From contig JAUMTX010000002.1 of the NCBI GenBank assembly GCA_030530985.1, forward strand, positions 1 to 64,000: a stretch of 64,000 nucleotides of DNA, in the 5' to 3' direction. Numbering within the stretch: the stretch's first letter is position 1; every line of letters begins with the position of its first letter. Of the stretch, positions 36,241-46,609 are shown in pieces. The notes beneath the pieces are model-generated. The model was not told the origin of the DNA. It made no database searches and saw nothing but the letters and a program-made list of their open reading frames with translations. The stretch is from Corynebacterium sp. (lineage in GTDB: Bacteria > Actinomycetota > Actinomycetes > Mycobacteriales > Mycobacteriaceae). Position numbers and translations under genes: made by a program.

Positions 36241-36651
36241 CTAGTACTCGCCGGGAAGATTGAAGAGGCCCTGCAACTCCACCACAGTGCGGTCGAATTG
36301 CAAAAAGTAGCAGCCTACCAGGCCATTGTCCACAGCAGCACGAACATTAGTAATGGAATCATCGACCAAAACACAGTCATTGAGTTCCAAACCAAGGGCA
36401 TGGGCTGCGGCATCAAAAGCCTCTTTATCTGGCTTGGCAAAACCAATCTCACCGGACAGGCATACCGCATCAACTACCCCACGATATTCCCACTCACGGA
36501 TCGGCTCAGCGCCCGGGCCACCCGGGTCATTGGACAAAATAGCAATGTGGACGCCAGCCATCTTTGCGGCAGCAAAGAAATTACGCCAGCGACGCTGCTC
36601 TTCATCGCTACCATCAAGTACGCCGCAATAATCGACGATTAACCCTTTCAC
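36241..36651 (-). CDS. Small HAD-superfamily hydrolase
   Basis: A 136-residue capless HAD protein. Motif I is VDYCGVLDG with nucleophile D7; the second position that is often Asp is Cys9. Motif II is LSND, motif III lysine is in FAKPD and motif IV is VDDSITN. The missing general-acid Asp is common in some HAD groups but may lower phosphatase activity. GTG 36651 has GGAG 9 bases upstream. Co-transcribed with the DUF6912 gene. Substrate unknown. Confidence 0.85.
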   Translation of the reverse strand: MKGLIVDYCGVLDGSDEEQRRWRNFFAAAKMAGVHIAILSNDPGGPGAEPIREWEYRGVVDAVCLSGEIGFAKPDKEAFDAAAHALGLELNDCVLVDDSITNVRAAVDNGLVGCYFLQFDRTVVELQGLFNLPGEY

Positions 36652-36762
36652 CGGGTTGTTCTCCTTTGGGGTCGGTGGGAAATCTCTAGCATCAGTCGTG
36701 CTAAACTAGATTCAACACTATATTACCGATTCCTGTGGGCGTTGTCACTATCCACGCTGCTC

Positions 36763-37260
36763 ATGGAGAATAATCTTCAGAAGATTCCCGGCTACCAGCG
36801 ACTTCAACTTTTACGCTGCTATAAGCCCGGGCAACTCTACGATCCCTTGTCCCTGGATGCGGGAAACCGCAGCTACTGGACCCCAACTGCACTGCCCCAA
36901 GTCGGCCCCAATATTATTGCCCTGGCCGAAGGTGGGCGCGAAGTACCCACCGGCTCCCGCCCCATTACAGAACTGCGCCCCCAGGCCTTTGCCACCCTGG
37001 TTTTGGAAATGGCCTTTGGTAACCGCATTTTAAGCCGCCGCATTATCGGGCCGGAGGCACGCATGACTTTGAGGGAATTCCGCGCCGAGCGGGGTCCAAC
37101 CTGCGCTTTCTCCATTCGTCTTCTGCGCCACAACCAAGGACTCATCTATGGCATAGTCGATACCGAGCCCGGCATTAGCTACTATTTTGCGATTCGGCTG
37201 CGCTTCTTTGTGGGCACTTGGCAGGCAGGTATCTTTGCCCTAAAGAAGCTGGGCATGTGA
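36763..37260 (+). CDS. Rv3235 family protein
   Basis: A 165-residue basic protein with the Rv3235-type core: RPQAFATLVLEMAFGNR followed by a short beta-rich region (CAFSIRLLRHNQ, FFVGTWQAGIFALKKLG). In mycobacteria the homologue lies just before secA1, as here. I chose ATG 36763; a TTG at 36742 is in frame, and neither has a good ribosome binding site, so the start is uncertain. No enzyme motif. Function unknown; its constant place next to secA hints at a link to export, but that is a guess. Confidence 0.7.
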   Translation: MENNLQKIPGYQRLQLLRCYKPGQLYDPLSLDAGNRSYWTPTALPQVGPNIIALAEGGREVPTGSRPITELRPQAFATLVLEMAFGNRILSRRIIGPEARMTLREFRAERGPTCAFSIRLLRHNQGLIYGIVDTEPGISYYFAIRLRFFVGTWQAGIFALKKLGM

Positions 37261-37264
37261 AAAA

Positions 37265-37308
37265 CCCGCTAGGAAGATGATCCTTTACGGATTAATCTTC
37301 CTAGCGGG
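37265..37308. terminator. 14-bp bidirectional terminator between the Rv3235-like gene and secA
   Basis: CCCGCTAGGAAGAT (37265-37278) pairs perfectly with ATCTTCCTAGCGGG (37295-37308). U tracts are poor on both sides, but the convergent position supports termination. Confidence 0.75.
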
Positions 37309-37337
37309 CACTATGCGGTCTGTGACCAGGGGTCTTT

Positions 37338-39935
37338 TTAGACCTCTTCAGGACCGGAGGTATTCAGGGACTGTGGGTCAGGCTCAGCTGGAGTCTCAAC
37401 CACAATCTCCTCAGGCTCCTGGGCCTTCACAAACTGGTTGCGGAGCATAAAGAGCTGGCGGACAGACTCTTCCTTGACGGCATCCTTCATGGCATTGAAC
37501 ATATCGCCACCCTCCTTCTGGTACTCAACCAGTGGGTCACGCTGTGCCATAGCACGAAGGCCAATACCTTCCTTGAGGTAGTCCATCTCATAGAGGTGCT
37601 CGCGCCACTTCTGGTCGACCACGCTCATAATGACCTGACGCTCAATATTGCGCATCTGCTCATCGCCACCGATGGAGGAGACGGCATCCTCAAGCTCCTG
37701 GTACTGGGCAAGAGCGTCTTCCTCGAGAGCACGAATCAAGTCCTGAGGACGCAGCTCGCCGGCTGCACCGTACTCGGAGCCGTCGATAAGCTCCTGGTAG
37801 GTGAAGCGTGGGGTGAAGAGGGAACCAATAGCGGTCCACAGCTTGGCCAGATCCCAGTCCTCCACATAGCCTTCGGCGGTTGCCGCCATGACATAGGCCT
37901 GGATGGTATCGGTGATCATATCCTTGACCTGGGCGGACACATCCATGCCCTCAAGGATCTCACGGCGCTCAGCGTACACAACCTTACGCTGGGCATTCAT
38001 AACCTCGTCATACTTAAGCACGTTCTTACGCATTTCGAAGTTCTGGTTCTCAACCTGGGCCTGTGCACCCTTAATGGCATTGGTCACCATGCGGGAGTCA
38101 ATTGGCACATCATCAGGAACGTTGAGGCGGTTCATCATATTTTCCATGGTGGCGCCAACGAAGCGGACGATGAGCTCATCGCGCATGGAGAGGTAGAAAC
38201 GGGTCTTACCAGGGTCACCCTGACGGCCCGCACGACCACGCAGCTGGTTATCGATACGACGAGACTCATGGCGCTCAGTACCGAGAACATAGAGGCCACC
38301 GGCCTCACGAACCTGTTCCGCAAGCTTCTTGGAACGCTCCTTGGCCTTAGCAATAGCCTCATCCCACGCAGCCTCATACTCCTCAGGAGTATCAACTGGG
38401 TTCAGGCCGCGTTCACGCAGCTCAATATCGGCAAGAATATCGGCGTTACCACCAAGCACGATGTCGGTACCACGACCAGCCATATTGGTGGACACAGTCA
38501 CAGCACCCGGCAGACCAGCCTTAGCAACAATCTCAGCTTCCTGATCGTGGTGCTTAGCATTAAGAACAGTGTGCTTAATGTGGCGAGACTGCAGCAGACG
38601 GGAGAGGTACTCGGAGCGCTCAACGCTGGTGGTACCAACCAGAACAGGCTGGCCCTTCTCCACATGCTCAGCAATATCCTCAGCCACAGCAGCAAACTTG
38701 GCTTCCTGGGTCTTATAGACCAGGTCATCCAAATCCTCACGCTGAACTGGACGGTTGGTTGGGATAGGCATCACATTGAGCTTATAAATCTGGTGGAGCT
38801 CGGCAGCTTCAGTCTCAGCGGTACCGGTCATACCGGAGAGCTTGTCATAGAGACGGAAGTAGTTCTGCAGGGTAATGGTAGCCAAGGTCTGATTCTCAGC
38901 CTTGATCTCCACATTCTCCTTGGCCTCAATGGCCTGGTGCATACCCTCGTTATAGCGACGGCCCTGAAGAACACGGCCGGTGAACTCATCAACAATGAGG
39001 ACCTCGCCATTACGGACAATATAGTCCTTATCGCGCTCGAAGAGCTCCTTAGCCTTAATAGCATTATTAATATAGCTCACCAGCTGGGAGTGCTCAGGGG
39101 CATAGAGGTTATCAATGCCGAGCTGATCCTCAACCCAGGCAACGCCCTCTTCCTTAATACCAATGGTGCGCTTACGCTCATCTACTTCATAGTGGATATC
39201 GCGTTCCATACGAGGAACCAGACGCGCGAAGGTGGTATACCACTGGGAAGAAGTATCGGTAGGACCGGAAATGATCAGTGGTGTACGGGCTTCGTCGATA
39301 AGGATGGAGTCAACCTCGTCGATGATGGCATAGTGGTGGCCGCGCTGCACGGTCTCTGCCATGGAGCGAGCCATATTATCGCGCAGGTAGTCGAAGCCAA
39401 GTTCGTTATTGGTGCCGTAGGTGATGTCCGCAGCATAAGCGTCACGACGCTGCTGTGGATTCATACCGGAAAGAATAACGTCCGTGGTCAGACCCAGGAA
39501 GCGGTGAACACGACCCATCCACTCGGCGTCACGCTTGGCCAGGTAGTCATTCACGGTAACAACGTGAACGCCCTTGCCGGACAGCGCATTAAGGTATGCA
39601 GGAAGCACACAGGTCAGGGTCTTACCCTCACCGGTACGCATCTCGGCAACATTGCCAAAGTGCAGGGCCACACCGCCCATAATCTGGACAATATAATGCT
39701 TCTGGCCGAGCACGCGCCAGGATGCTTCACGGGCAGTAGCGAAGGCCTCAAGAAGAATATCGTCGACAGTCTCGCCATTCTCTAGGCGTTCCTTAAATTC
39801 GGCGGTCTTTGCCTTGAGCTCATCATCACTCAAAGCAGAGAACTGCTCGTCCAGAGCCATAACCTGCTCTGCGGTCTTCTTGAGACGGTTAATCGCGCGT
39901 CCTTCGCCAACACGCAAGATCTTGGATAGTAACAC
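37338..39935 (-). CDS. secA: Preprotein translocase ATPase SecA (SecA1)
   Basis: An 865-residue motor of general protein export. Walker A MRTGEGKT (99-106), motif [17 protein letters not shown] (near 207), and [11 protein letters not shown] and [13 protein letters not shown] in NBD2 are all intact. The C-terminus ends [14 protein letters not shown] and lacks the zinc-binding tail of E. coli SecA, as usual for actinobacteria. GTG 39935 follows AGGGG at 9 bases. Upstream lies the hpf terminator, so secA has its own promoter in the 40.0-kb gap. Confidence 0.97.
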   Translation of the reverse strand: MLLSKILRVGEGRAINRLKKTAEQVMALDEQFSALSDDELKAKTAEFKERLENGETVDDILLEAFATAREASWRVLGQKHYIVQIMGGVALHFGNVAEMRTGEGKTLTCVLPAYLNALSGKGVHVVTVNDYLAKRDAEWMGRVHRFLGLTTDVILSGMNPQQRRDAYAADITYGTNNELGFDYLRDNMARSMAETVQRGHHYAIIDEVDSILIDEARTPLIISGPTDTSSQWYTTFARLVPRMERDIHYEVDERKRTIGIKEEGVAWVEDQLGIDNLYAPEHSQLVSYINNAIKAKELFERDKDYIVRNGEVLIVDEFTGRVLQGRRYNEGMHQAIEAKENVEIKAENQTLATITLQNYFRLYDKLSGMTGTAETEAAELHQIYKLNVMPIPTNRPVQREDLDDLVYKTQEAKFAAVAEDIAEHVEKGQPVLVGTTSVERSEYLSRLLQSRHIKHTVLNAKHHDQEAEIVAKAGLPGAVTVSTNMAGRGTDIVLGGNADILADIELRERGLNPVDTPEEYEAAWDEAIAKAKERSKKLAEQVREAGGLYVLGTERHESRRIDNQLRGRAGRQGDPGKTRFYLSMRDELIVRFVGATMENMMNRLNVPDDVPIDSRMVTNAIKGAQAQVENQNFEMRKNVLKYDEVMNAQRKVVYAERREILEGMDVSAQVKDMITDTIQAYVMAATAEGYVEDWDLAKLWTAIGSLFTPRFTYQELIDGSEYGAAGELRPQDLIRALEEDALAQYQELEDAVSSIGGDEQMRNIERQVIMSVVDQKWREHLYEMDYLKEGIGLRAMAQRDPLVEYQKEGGDMFNAMKDAVKEESVRQLFMLRNQFVKAQEPEEIVVETPAEPDPQSLNTSGPEEV

Positions 39936-40068
39936 GGCCAGGAGCCCCTCTGTTTCTACTTAATTCTCAATTAGGGTTTAAAAAAACTTCGATCCTCAAT
40001 GATACAAGAAAATGACCCGCAGTGACATACTCCGGGATAAAAAATCTTGCTGAGAATCTAATAATAAG

Positions 40069-40104
40069 AGCGCCCACCCCCGGAATCCGGAAGCAGGCGC
40101 CCTC
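40069..40104 (-). terminator. Terminator of hpf
   Basis: On the minus strand GAGGGCGCC and GGCGCTC arms enclose an inner CCGGATTCCGG hairpin, followed by TTATTATT. A second perfect hairpin TGCCTCA-T-TGAGGCA lies at 40122-40136. Confidence 0.7.
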
Positions 40105-40172
40105 ATATTTGTGCTGGTTAATGCCTCATTGAGGCAGAACCACCGGTTTAAAACTTAACCAGAAGCTAATTT

Positions 40173-40814
40173 TTAGCTATCGGCAAGAGCAATCAAACCA
40201 TAGTCATAAGCGTGGCGACGATAAACGACGCTTGGACGACCAGTGTCGCTATCTACGAAGAGATAGAAGTCGTGGCCGAGAAGCTCCATCTTGCTCAAAG
40301 CATCATCCACACTCATTGGGGTTGCGGTGTGCTCCTTGGTACGCACGATCTGGCCTGGAAGTACATCCTCAACCGTATCTGCATACGGATCAACATCATA
40401 CTTACCAACTGGCTGCTCGCTGGCGGTCTCATTAAGGAACTCAGCGGTAGCCTCACCGGTGCCGAGTGGCGCACGGTGACCAGAACGGGAAATCTGGCGA
40501 CGTGCCTTCACCTTGCGCAGGGAACGCTCCATGCGGGCGAGGGCAGTTTCCAAAGCTGCGTAGAAGCTGTCTTCCTTGGCTTCTGCGCGGGCAATATGGC
40601 CCTTGCCGGTAGCGGTGATCTGGATCTTATCAGTGAGATCGCCACGGCGTGGGTTATTCTCGTGCTGAAGCTCAACGTGGAAGAAAGTGAGCGTAGGGTC
40701 CAAGCGTGCAATCTTCTCAAGCTTGGATTGAACTCGCTCTGCGAAGTGCTCAGGCACCTCTACGTTACGTCCAGTGATGGTGATCTTGAGATCCTTGGTC
40801 TCTGGCGTGGTCAT
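40173..40814 (-). CDS. hpf: Long-form ribosome hibernation-promoting factor HPF
   Basis: A 213-residue protein. The N-terminal S30AE/YfiA domain (about 8-105: LKITITGRNVEVPEHF and KSEAKEDSFYAALETAL-like region) blocks the mRNA/tRNA channel. The C-terminal domain (about 150-213: MSVDDALSKMELLGHDFYLF and VVYRRHAYDYGLI) dimerises and makes 100S ribosomes. ATG 40814 follows GGGAGG at 8 bases; the longer frame to 40877 lacks a start signal. It lies between comF and secA as in mycobacteria. Confidence 0.94.
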   Translation of the reverse strand: MTTPETKDLKITITGRNVEVPEHFAERVQSKLEKIARLDPTLTFFHVELQHENNPRRGDLTDKIQITATGKGHIARAEAKEDSFYAALETALARMERSLRKVKARRQISRSGHRAPLGTGEATAEFLNETASEQPVGKYDVDPYADTVEDVLPGQIVRTKEHTATPMSVDDALSKMELLGHDFYLFVDSDTGRPSVVYRRHAYDYGLIALADS

Positions 40815-40903
40815 GATGACAACCTCCCATACTGTAAAAGGAACGGCAGCGTCTCTGGCTGCGAAATCCGCAAACAACTGCGGTAATTACATATTAACAG
40901 ATT

Positions 40904-41608
40904 TTATGCACCACAGATACTCAAGCCACCAAAAATTTTGCTCCCATGCCCACGGAGCACATCGGCTGTGGCGGCAATTGTGGCACCGGTGGTAATGACA
41001 TCATCAATTATTAAAACCCGAGGTGGCGGGCTGTTCAGGATTTGAATACCACCTCGTAGGTTGAGTCGACGCTCATGCGGAGAGAGCCCTTCAGAATCGG
41101 CGACATGACCAGCATGTTTCACTACTTCCTTGTAGGGCAATCCGGCGTGCTTAACCATTTCAGTGACTATGTCACAGCCACGTTTTTTACGGCTGCGATC
41201 CGAGGTTGGCGCGGACACAACGACCCAATCTTCACCCAAATAACCGGCTGCTGTGAGATATTCCACACCGCTTGCAAGCAGTGCCCCCGCATAAGGGAAG
41301 AGGCTATAGCGACGGCGAATTTTTATATCCAAAATAAGATTGCGCCATACCCCCGAGTAGGGGCCCAAAGCAAAGAGCGGGCAGCGCGGGTCGACGGTGG
41401 GAAATAGCTGCTGAGGGGCTTGTCGGAGCAGATCGGCGCAGCTTTCACAGAGCAACTCCCCCGGTTTATGGCAGCCCGTGCAAGCGCCCGGAATAATGAG
41501 TTCGCGCACACTCTGGGTTATCTCTGCGAGCTGCTCCACAAAGTTGATTTGGGCGCGCATTTCTAGGGCGCGGCGGGTATTAAAAATTGCTTTGCTCATG
41601 CGATCCAT
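40904..41608 (-). CDS. ComF family phosphoribosyltransferase-like protein
   Basis: A 234-residue protein. A zinc ribbon has C43, C46, C54 and C57 and is followed by a type I phosphoribosyltransferase fold with the PRPP loop VLIIDDVITTGATI (about 197-210). ComF in naturally competent bacteria helps move single-stranded DNA inward; in actinobacteria the role is unclear. ATG 41608 follows GGAGAG. It is 89 bases upstream of hpf and is divergent from the unrecognised zinc-ribbon gene. Confidence 0.9.
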   Translation of the reverse strand: MDRMSKAIFNTRRALEMRAQINFVEQLAEITQSVRELIIPGACTGCHKPGELLCESCADLLRQAPQQLFPTVDPRCPLFALGPYSGVWRNLILDIKIRRRYSLFPYAGALLASGVEYLTAAGYLGEDWVVVSAPTSDRSRKKRGCDIVTEMVKHAGLPYKEVVKHAGHVADSEGLSPHERRLNLRGGIQILNSPPPRVLIIDDVITTGATIAATADVLRGHGSKIFGGLSICGA

Positions 41609-41912
41609 TGGGCTCTCCTTCCTCGAGTTTCCTTAAAACGGGGGTAATTCTCCCCTTGTGCTTGTCGACGCTCCTTCAAGAACTTGTAATTAATAAAAGT
41701 GCAGGTAACAATAAATCCGCCTCGGCGCGAGGGTAAACTTTTGTAATTTTCTTAAACCTTAAAAAATACCCCCGCTAAAATTGCAGGTTGGCACGTTTGC
41801 CATGCAGAGATTATCATATCTGATTATAACCGTGCGGCCGTTGGTTAACACTCCCAGGCAGCCACACCGGCTGCTTTTCTAACAGTTTTCGAGTTAAGAA
41901 AGGAGTTCGTGT
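41609..41912. other. 304-base AT-rich divergent promoter region
   Basis: No gene. It contains A/T tracts and a terminator-like hairpin GCAGCC-ACACC-GGCTGC followed by TTTTCT (41858-41879), only 34 bases before the GTG at 41913. A promoter for that gene probably lies upstream, making the hairpin a leader element. Confidence 0.5.
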
Positions 41913-42923
41913 GTGTGCGGCTATATTTTCCTTGACGCCGGCGATGCACCAGAAGCGATGAACCTGCCATGCTTAGAGCTTCATCCGAGCTATGGTGACA
42001 CATCGACGCGCTACGTATTGGCTTTGCGCATCTCACGCAAAAAACAACTAATTGGATGGAAGAAATCCTTCAGTACCTTCGCTCCCCTGAATAGGGCTAC
42101 CGAAGAGAATCCCGAGAAGACGCTCGGGTTTTATCGGAAGGTTGGGGCTTGCGAAAGTGTTGACCTGAAGATTGAAATCGGGCCAAAAGAGCAATTCCCC
42201 GCCGATGTGTATACCACCTCCGATATTGCGGAGTTTTTCGATAAAGCCGGCAACGCATTTATTCACTTTGTCAGTGACTTGCGGCTCTTCGACCACGAGG
42301 GTGTGCAGGTCCATCCCGACCTGGCACTGAAAAATGCATACCGTGAAGCCTTGCGACGAAGGCCTTCACCATTCCGGCAGCTCAAGGCGCATCATCTGCT
42401 GAGTGGCATTCGTGACACGCTCGCCTTGGCCCCCGAATTTGCCCATAGATTCCAGCGTGAGTGTATCAATCCGGTATGCCATAATACGGTGGAAACCTGG
42501 CGGCCGGGCTATGCGCAGGATGCAATCTTCCCTGATACGTATGTCCCCGTTTTCTTTTGTGCCCGCTGTGAGCAGCGCAAAATCCAGACACACCTGTGGG
42601 CAGTCAACCCGATTCTGCACACCGCGCTATTCAACGGCCGATGGCAACTCACCACCGCCCATGCGCCCGATAGGCTCAGAGACCTGATCTATCGCATGGC
42701 TGAAAACTGGGGCGATGAGACAGAGTTCCACCTCGGCGCCGATATTGAACAGGCCTTCCGTGATGGGACCACCGATGCTCTGCGTATCCGGCTCTCCCGC
42801 GGGTTGTGGGCCTTACACAGGAGCCAAGCCGAGTCCGCCAAGAAGGCGGAAGAAAGCTGGCGCCTGCGCTACTACCCTCGCGGTGACCACTGGCCACGCC
42901 CCTTTATAGAAACCGCTTGGTAA
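41913..42923 (+). CDS. Unrecognised protein with a four-cysteine zinc-ribbon-like motif
   Basis: A 336-residue soluble protein that I do not recognise. C184 and C189 (CINPVC) with C216 and C219 (CARC) form a likely zinc knuckle. The N-terminal 140 residues are mixed alpha/beta and the C-terminal 110 residues look helical, ending in RYYPRGDHWPRPF. There is no signal peptide, TM helix or known catalytic motif. GTG 41913 follows AAAGGAG. It interrupts the otherwise conserved comF-lpqB order and has no counterpart in the mycobacterial locus as I recall it, so it is lineage-specific or acquired. It is convergent with lpqB. Confidence 0.7.
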   Translation: MCGYIFLDAGDAPEAMNLPCLELHPSYGDTSTRYVLALRISRKKQLIGWKKSFSTFAPLNRATEENPEKTLGFYRKVGACESVDLKIEIGPKEQFPADVYTTSDIAEFFDKAGNAFIHFVSDLRLFDHEGVQVHPDLALKNAYREALRRRPSPFRQLKAHHLLSGIRDTLALAPEFAHRFQRECINPVCHNTVETWRPGYAQDAIFPDTYVPVFFCARCEQRKIQTHLWAVNPILHTALFNGRWQLTTAHAPDRLRDLIYRMAENWGDETEFHLGADIEQAFRDGTTDALRIRLSRGLWALHRSQAESAKKAEESWRLRYYPRGDHWPRPFIETAW

Positions 42924-42940
42924 CCACCGTTAGATAGGTT

Positions 42941-44731
42941 CTATTTAGAGGCGACTATATTTCCGCTGCGGCCCGCCAAGGCTGGAACCTCTCGCCAGAA
43001 GAGGCTATTTTCCGCATTTGCATTAATCGCCATGCGCAGGGCCGCGCGGGCATCTGTCACATAGATGGTCGACGGGCTAATACTCACACTCGTAATAGGG
43101 GCAGTGAGGTTACCCGTCGCCATCCGTGTGACTTCCGATCCGTCGATTTCTACCTTCCACAAGGGCGTTTCCTGATTCGATGTGCCAACCACAATGCCAC
43201 CATCAGGAAGCCAATCCACATCCAACGCAGTATCCCCAATATCCGGGGCAACATCCAAAATATCCGTGACGCTGCGTTCACCCGCATCAGGGCGCGACAC
43301 AGTCGCAATATAGACATGGCCACCAATAATGAAGGCCACCTGGGTGCCCGATGGGGACAGGCGCACCGCCGTAATTTCGCTATTGGTAATGCTCTCAAGT
43401 GAACTTGTGTCCACATTGACCTGCGCAAAGTCAGCAGTGGCATTATTTCGTGATACGGCAACCACCGTATGATTATCCACAACCACCCAGGCAGTATTGC
43501 CACTAGGCTCAAAGGTTGGGCGGCCAATATTACGTGCCTGCATCACATTGGTCACAGCCCCATTAATCGGCCCCATAACCATGGTCTGATCACCCTGGGA
43601 GGCATTGCCAATCACCGCTGCCGCAGCATCACCCGAAATAGCAACGGACTGAATACTGCGCGAAGAACCCAAGGTACCATTAGCGGGCACGAGAGTATCG
43701 GCCGAGGAACCTTGGACGTCGAAAAGTTGGCCGGAACGCACCGCATACAGGGTCGTTGTGCCGGAAGTCAGGGCGTTCGGGTTGAGCTCCGCCACGTCCT
43801 CAACATTCATATCCGGGTTCTCACTATCCAGCGGCGCCCCATCCAAATCAATCCGATACGGGCCTGTAATGCCGGCGCGCGCCAAGGTCCAAATCACCTG
43901 GGCGGCAAATTTATGGCGGGCATCCGCATTCAAAGAAGCAAAGCCGGTGAAATAATAAACCCCATCATGGGAGCCGGCGAAGGTCGCATTCTCCGGAACC
44001 TCCGTCAACAGCCCGGCGCGCATCCGCGCCTTGGGGCCCTCTACCAGCAAGGACAGAAGAGCCGAATCAAGATTGCTCTGTTGGTTAAAGACCCAACGCC
44101 TATCGCGCACCAGGATGCGCTCAGTCGGATCAAGGAAGAATAGTTCGCGTGGGGTGTAATTGCTGCGCAATTCAGTGCGCTCAATAATCACGCCGCTGGG
44201 CACCTGGTCAATGCGCCACTCCCCATTAGTTTTCTTCAAAACAAAAGTCGCCTCGAGATTTCCAGAGGTAGGAGTATACACGCCGCCATTTCCCAGATTG
44301 CCCACTACCCCACCGCGCACCACATAGGTGACCGTATTGGCATCATTCTGATTTGGGGTGGCATTGATGGTCGCATTCACATCAATGCGGTCCACAATGG
44401 TGGTGGAGGCGCCATCATTCCAGCGGTTAGAGGCTTCCTCCGTGAGGTAGGCGCGGGCCGCCTGGTGCTGTTGGGTTGGGTGCGCTGAGGCCGCAAAGAA
44501 ATCACGGAGCAACAGGTCCGGATCCTCACCTGGCTTTGGCGCCAAGTTGTCATTTGCCGAGGTAGGAGCCGACACGGAGCGTAATGCCTGCGGGGTTGTA
44601 TCCGAAGGGATGGTGGTGCAGGCGGCACCCAAGGTGGCCACAGCAAGCAGCGCCATACTCTTAGCGCCGGCACGAATCTGTGGCGTGCGGCCCTGGGCGG
44701 TGATTCGCGTGCTCTTCTTTGCCTTAGTCAT
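42941..44731 (-). CDS. lpqB: Lipoprotein LpqB, accessory protein of MtrAB
   Basis: A 596-residue lipoprotein. The lipobox LGAAC gives lipidated C38 after a basic n-region. A GerMN-like domain sits at about 180-330 and the C-terminal half is a beta-propeller-like LpqB domain with repeats such as AAAVIGNASQGDQTMVM. LpqB binds the sensor MtrB outside the membrane and tunes its activity. ATG 44731 overlaps the mtrB stop by 8 bases and has GGGGAG upstream; this start gives a normal signal peptide. Last gene of tmk-mtrA-mtrB-lpqB. Confidence 0.94.
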   Translation of the reverse strand: MTKAKKSTRITAQGRTPQIRAGAKSMALLAVATLGAACTTIPSDTTPQALRSVSAPTSANDNLAPKPGEDPDLLLRDFFAASAHPTQQHQAARAYLTEEASNRWNDGASTTIVDRIDVNATINATPNQNDANTVTYVVRGGVVGNLGNGGVYTPTSGNLEATFVLKKTNGEWRIDQVPSGVIIERTELRSNYTPRELFFLDPTERILVRDRRWVFNQQSNLDSALLSLLVEGPKARMRAGLLTEVPENATFAGSHDGVYYFTGFASLNADARHKFAAQVIWTLARAGITGPYRIDLDGAPLDSENPDMNVEDVAELNPNALTSGTTTLYAVRSGQLFDVQGSSADTLVPANGTLGSSRSIQSVAISGDAAAAVIGNASQGDQTMVMGPINGAVTNVMQARNIGRPTFEPSGNTAWVVVDNHTVVAVSRNNATADFAQVNVDTSSLESITNSEITAVRLSPSGTQVAFIIGGHVYIATVSRPDAGERSVTDILDVAPDIGDTALDVDWLPDGGIVVGTSNQETPLWKVEIDGSEVTRMATGNLTAPITSVSISPSTIYVTDARAALRMAINANAENSLFWREVPALAGRSGNIVASK

Positions 44732-46529
44732 TGGACTCCCCTTCCTGTGGTTCAGACTCTTCATGCTCATGGGGGTTGGTGCTCAGGTGTGAGGTGTTTT
44801 CTGGCTGGTCATAGTCCACACGGTGCTGAGGGGCCTCCAATGGGAGTGGGCTTTCCTCATAGTCGCCATTAGGGCTGCGTGGAATAGTCAGGCGGAAGAC
44901 ACTGCCCACGCCCGGGGTGCCAATGGCATCCAGGGTACCGCCGTGCAAAATGGCATCCTCATGGGCAATAGCAAGACCAAGGCCTGTGCCACCCGAGTGG
45001 CGCTTACGACTTGGGTCGGCACGCCAGAAGCGGTTAAAGACCAGCTCTTCCTGGCCTGGGCGCAGACCCACACCTTGGTCGGCCACGGTAATGGCGGCTG
45101 CACTTGAGGTCGCAGCAAGGGTAAGGAGAACTGGGTTGCCCTCACTGTGGTCGAAGGCATTAGCCAGGAGGTTGCGCAGGATGCGTTCAATACGGCGGGT
45201 GTCGACCTCAACCATGACTGGCTCCGCGGGGAGGGAGAAGTACATTGGCACATTAAGATTCGTGGCTAATTGGGAAACACTCTTCCAGGAGGTCTGAATG
45301 ACTTTGCGCAGGTCAACACGCTCTCGAGACAGATCGGCCATGCCGGCATCGTGGCGGGAGATTTCAAGAAGGTCCGCCAGGAGTTCCTCAAAGCGGTCAA
45401 GCTCACGAATCATGAGTTCGGTGGCACGCGCGGTGGCGGGCTCCAAGTCTTCCTTCTGGTCGGCAATCAAATCGGCTGCCATGCGCACAGTGGTCAGTGG
45501 CGTGCGTAGCTCATGGGAAACATCGGAGGTGAACTGGCGCTGCAGGTTGCCGTATTCCTCCAGCTGGTTAATCTGCTTGGAAATACTCTCCGCCATGGTA
45601 TTGAAACTCATGGCCAGGCGGGCCATCTCATCCTCACCATTAACAGACATGCGTTCACGCAGGTGGCCGGCCGCAAAACGCTGAGCGATGCGGGAAGCAC
45701 TGCGCACAGGACCCGTCACCTGCTGGGTGAGGAACCAGGCGATACCAATAATGAGAAGCATCAAAACCAGGCCACCGAAAGCAAAGAGGTAGCGCAGCAG
45801 GGTCATGGTGGATTCTTCACTATCCAAAGGGAAAATCAGATAGAGCTGAAGATCCTTGATATCACTCTCACATGGGGTACCAATAACCAAGGCCTTATAG
45901 CGGCTGCCATCCTGGCGCTCCAAGGTAACGTACTGGTAGGAGACCTGATTTTGCAGAACGAAGCTCTGCAGCTGCAGTGGCACCTGGGCATTTTCTGGGG
46001 AGGTCACCATGGGTGAATCTCCACCGCCCTGGACCAAAAGTGGCTCAAACTGGGCCACATTATCGGACTGGCCACTGGTGGTTCTGGCAGTCAATGCAGA
46101 GCGGGCCGAATTAAGGCGCGACTGTACAGTATTCGAGGTATCAGTTGAACTAATCTGCTGCTCAACGGTCACACGAGCACGTTCGATCTCACCATCGGCC
46201 ACATCAAGCTTGCCCTGCATGAGGCGCTGGGCCATGATGGAAATCATCACCAAACCAATAATGAGAACCACGGTGACCGAGGTTGCCATCAGGGTACCAA
46301 TCACACGCACCTGCAAGGAGGTGCGCCACTTCTCAATGGCGCGAGTATTGGCGGCTTGGAGGCGACTACGCCACAGGCCTAACTGCCTGCGAACCATGCG
46401 TACAGTGGTCTGCCAGCGACCATTCTGCGCCGTGGCTGCGGTGACCTGGGTCTTCTTTCTACCCCATCGCTTCTCCACCTGTTGTTCAGGTGGACGATAT
46501 GGCTCATGGGTTGGGGAAGGTGATGGCAC
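44724..46529 (-). CDS. mtrB: Sensor histidine kinase MtrB
   Basis: A 601-residue kinase. TM1 (75-98) and TM2 (247-268) flank an extracytoplasmic sensor, then come HAMP (about 268-322), a dimerisation box with phospho-acceptor H339 in VSHELRTP, and a HATPase domain with DQGVGL and GGTGLGLAIA. With MtrA it governs cell-wall hydrolase genes and osmotic response in Corynebacterium. GTG 46529 follows GGAG. It lies 80 bases after mtrA and overlaps lpqB. Confidence 0.96.
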   Translation of the reverse strand: MPSPSPTHEPYRPPEQQVEKRWGRKKTQVTAATAQNGRWQTTVRMVRRQLGLWRSRLQAANTRAIEKWRTSLQVRVIGTLMATSVTVVLIIGLVMISIMAQRLMQGKLDVADGEIERARVTVEQQISSTDTSNTVQSRLNSARSALTARTTSGQSDNVAQFEPLLVQGGGDSPMVTSPENAQVPLQLQSFVLQNQVSYQYVTLERQDGSRYKALVIGTPCESDIKDLQLYLIFPLDSEESTMTLLRYLFAFGGLVLMLLIIGIAWFLTQQVTGPVRSASRIAQRFAAGHLRERMSVNGEDEMARLAMSFNTMAESISKQINQLEEYGNLQRQFTSDVSHELRTPLTTVRMAADLIADQKEDLEPATARATELMIRELDRFEELLADLLEISRHDAGMADLSRERVDLRKVIQTSWKSVSQLATNLNVPMYFSLPAEPVMVEVDTRRIERILRNLLANAFDHSEGNPVLLTLAATSSAAAITVADQGVGLRPGQEELVFNRFWRADPSRKRHSGGTGLGLAIAHEDAILHGGTLDAIGTPGVGSVFRLTIPRSPNGDYEESPLPLEAPQHRVDYDQPENTSHLSTNPHEHEESEPQEGESND

Positions 46530-46609
46530 GCAATACTCCTCTGCTTAGCCGATGTGCGGGCACCGGGTAGCGGGTTGGAATGAAAGCTTGGGTCCAATAC
46601 CCAGCGTTT

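Noticed and set aside
37596..39785. 729-codon open frame on the plus strand
   Set aside because: Antisense shadow of secA, caused by codon bias; no recognisable protein.
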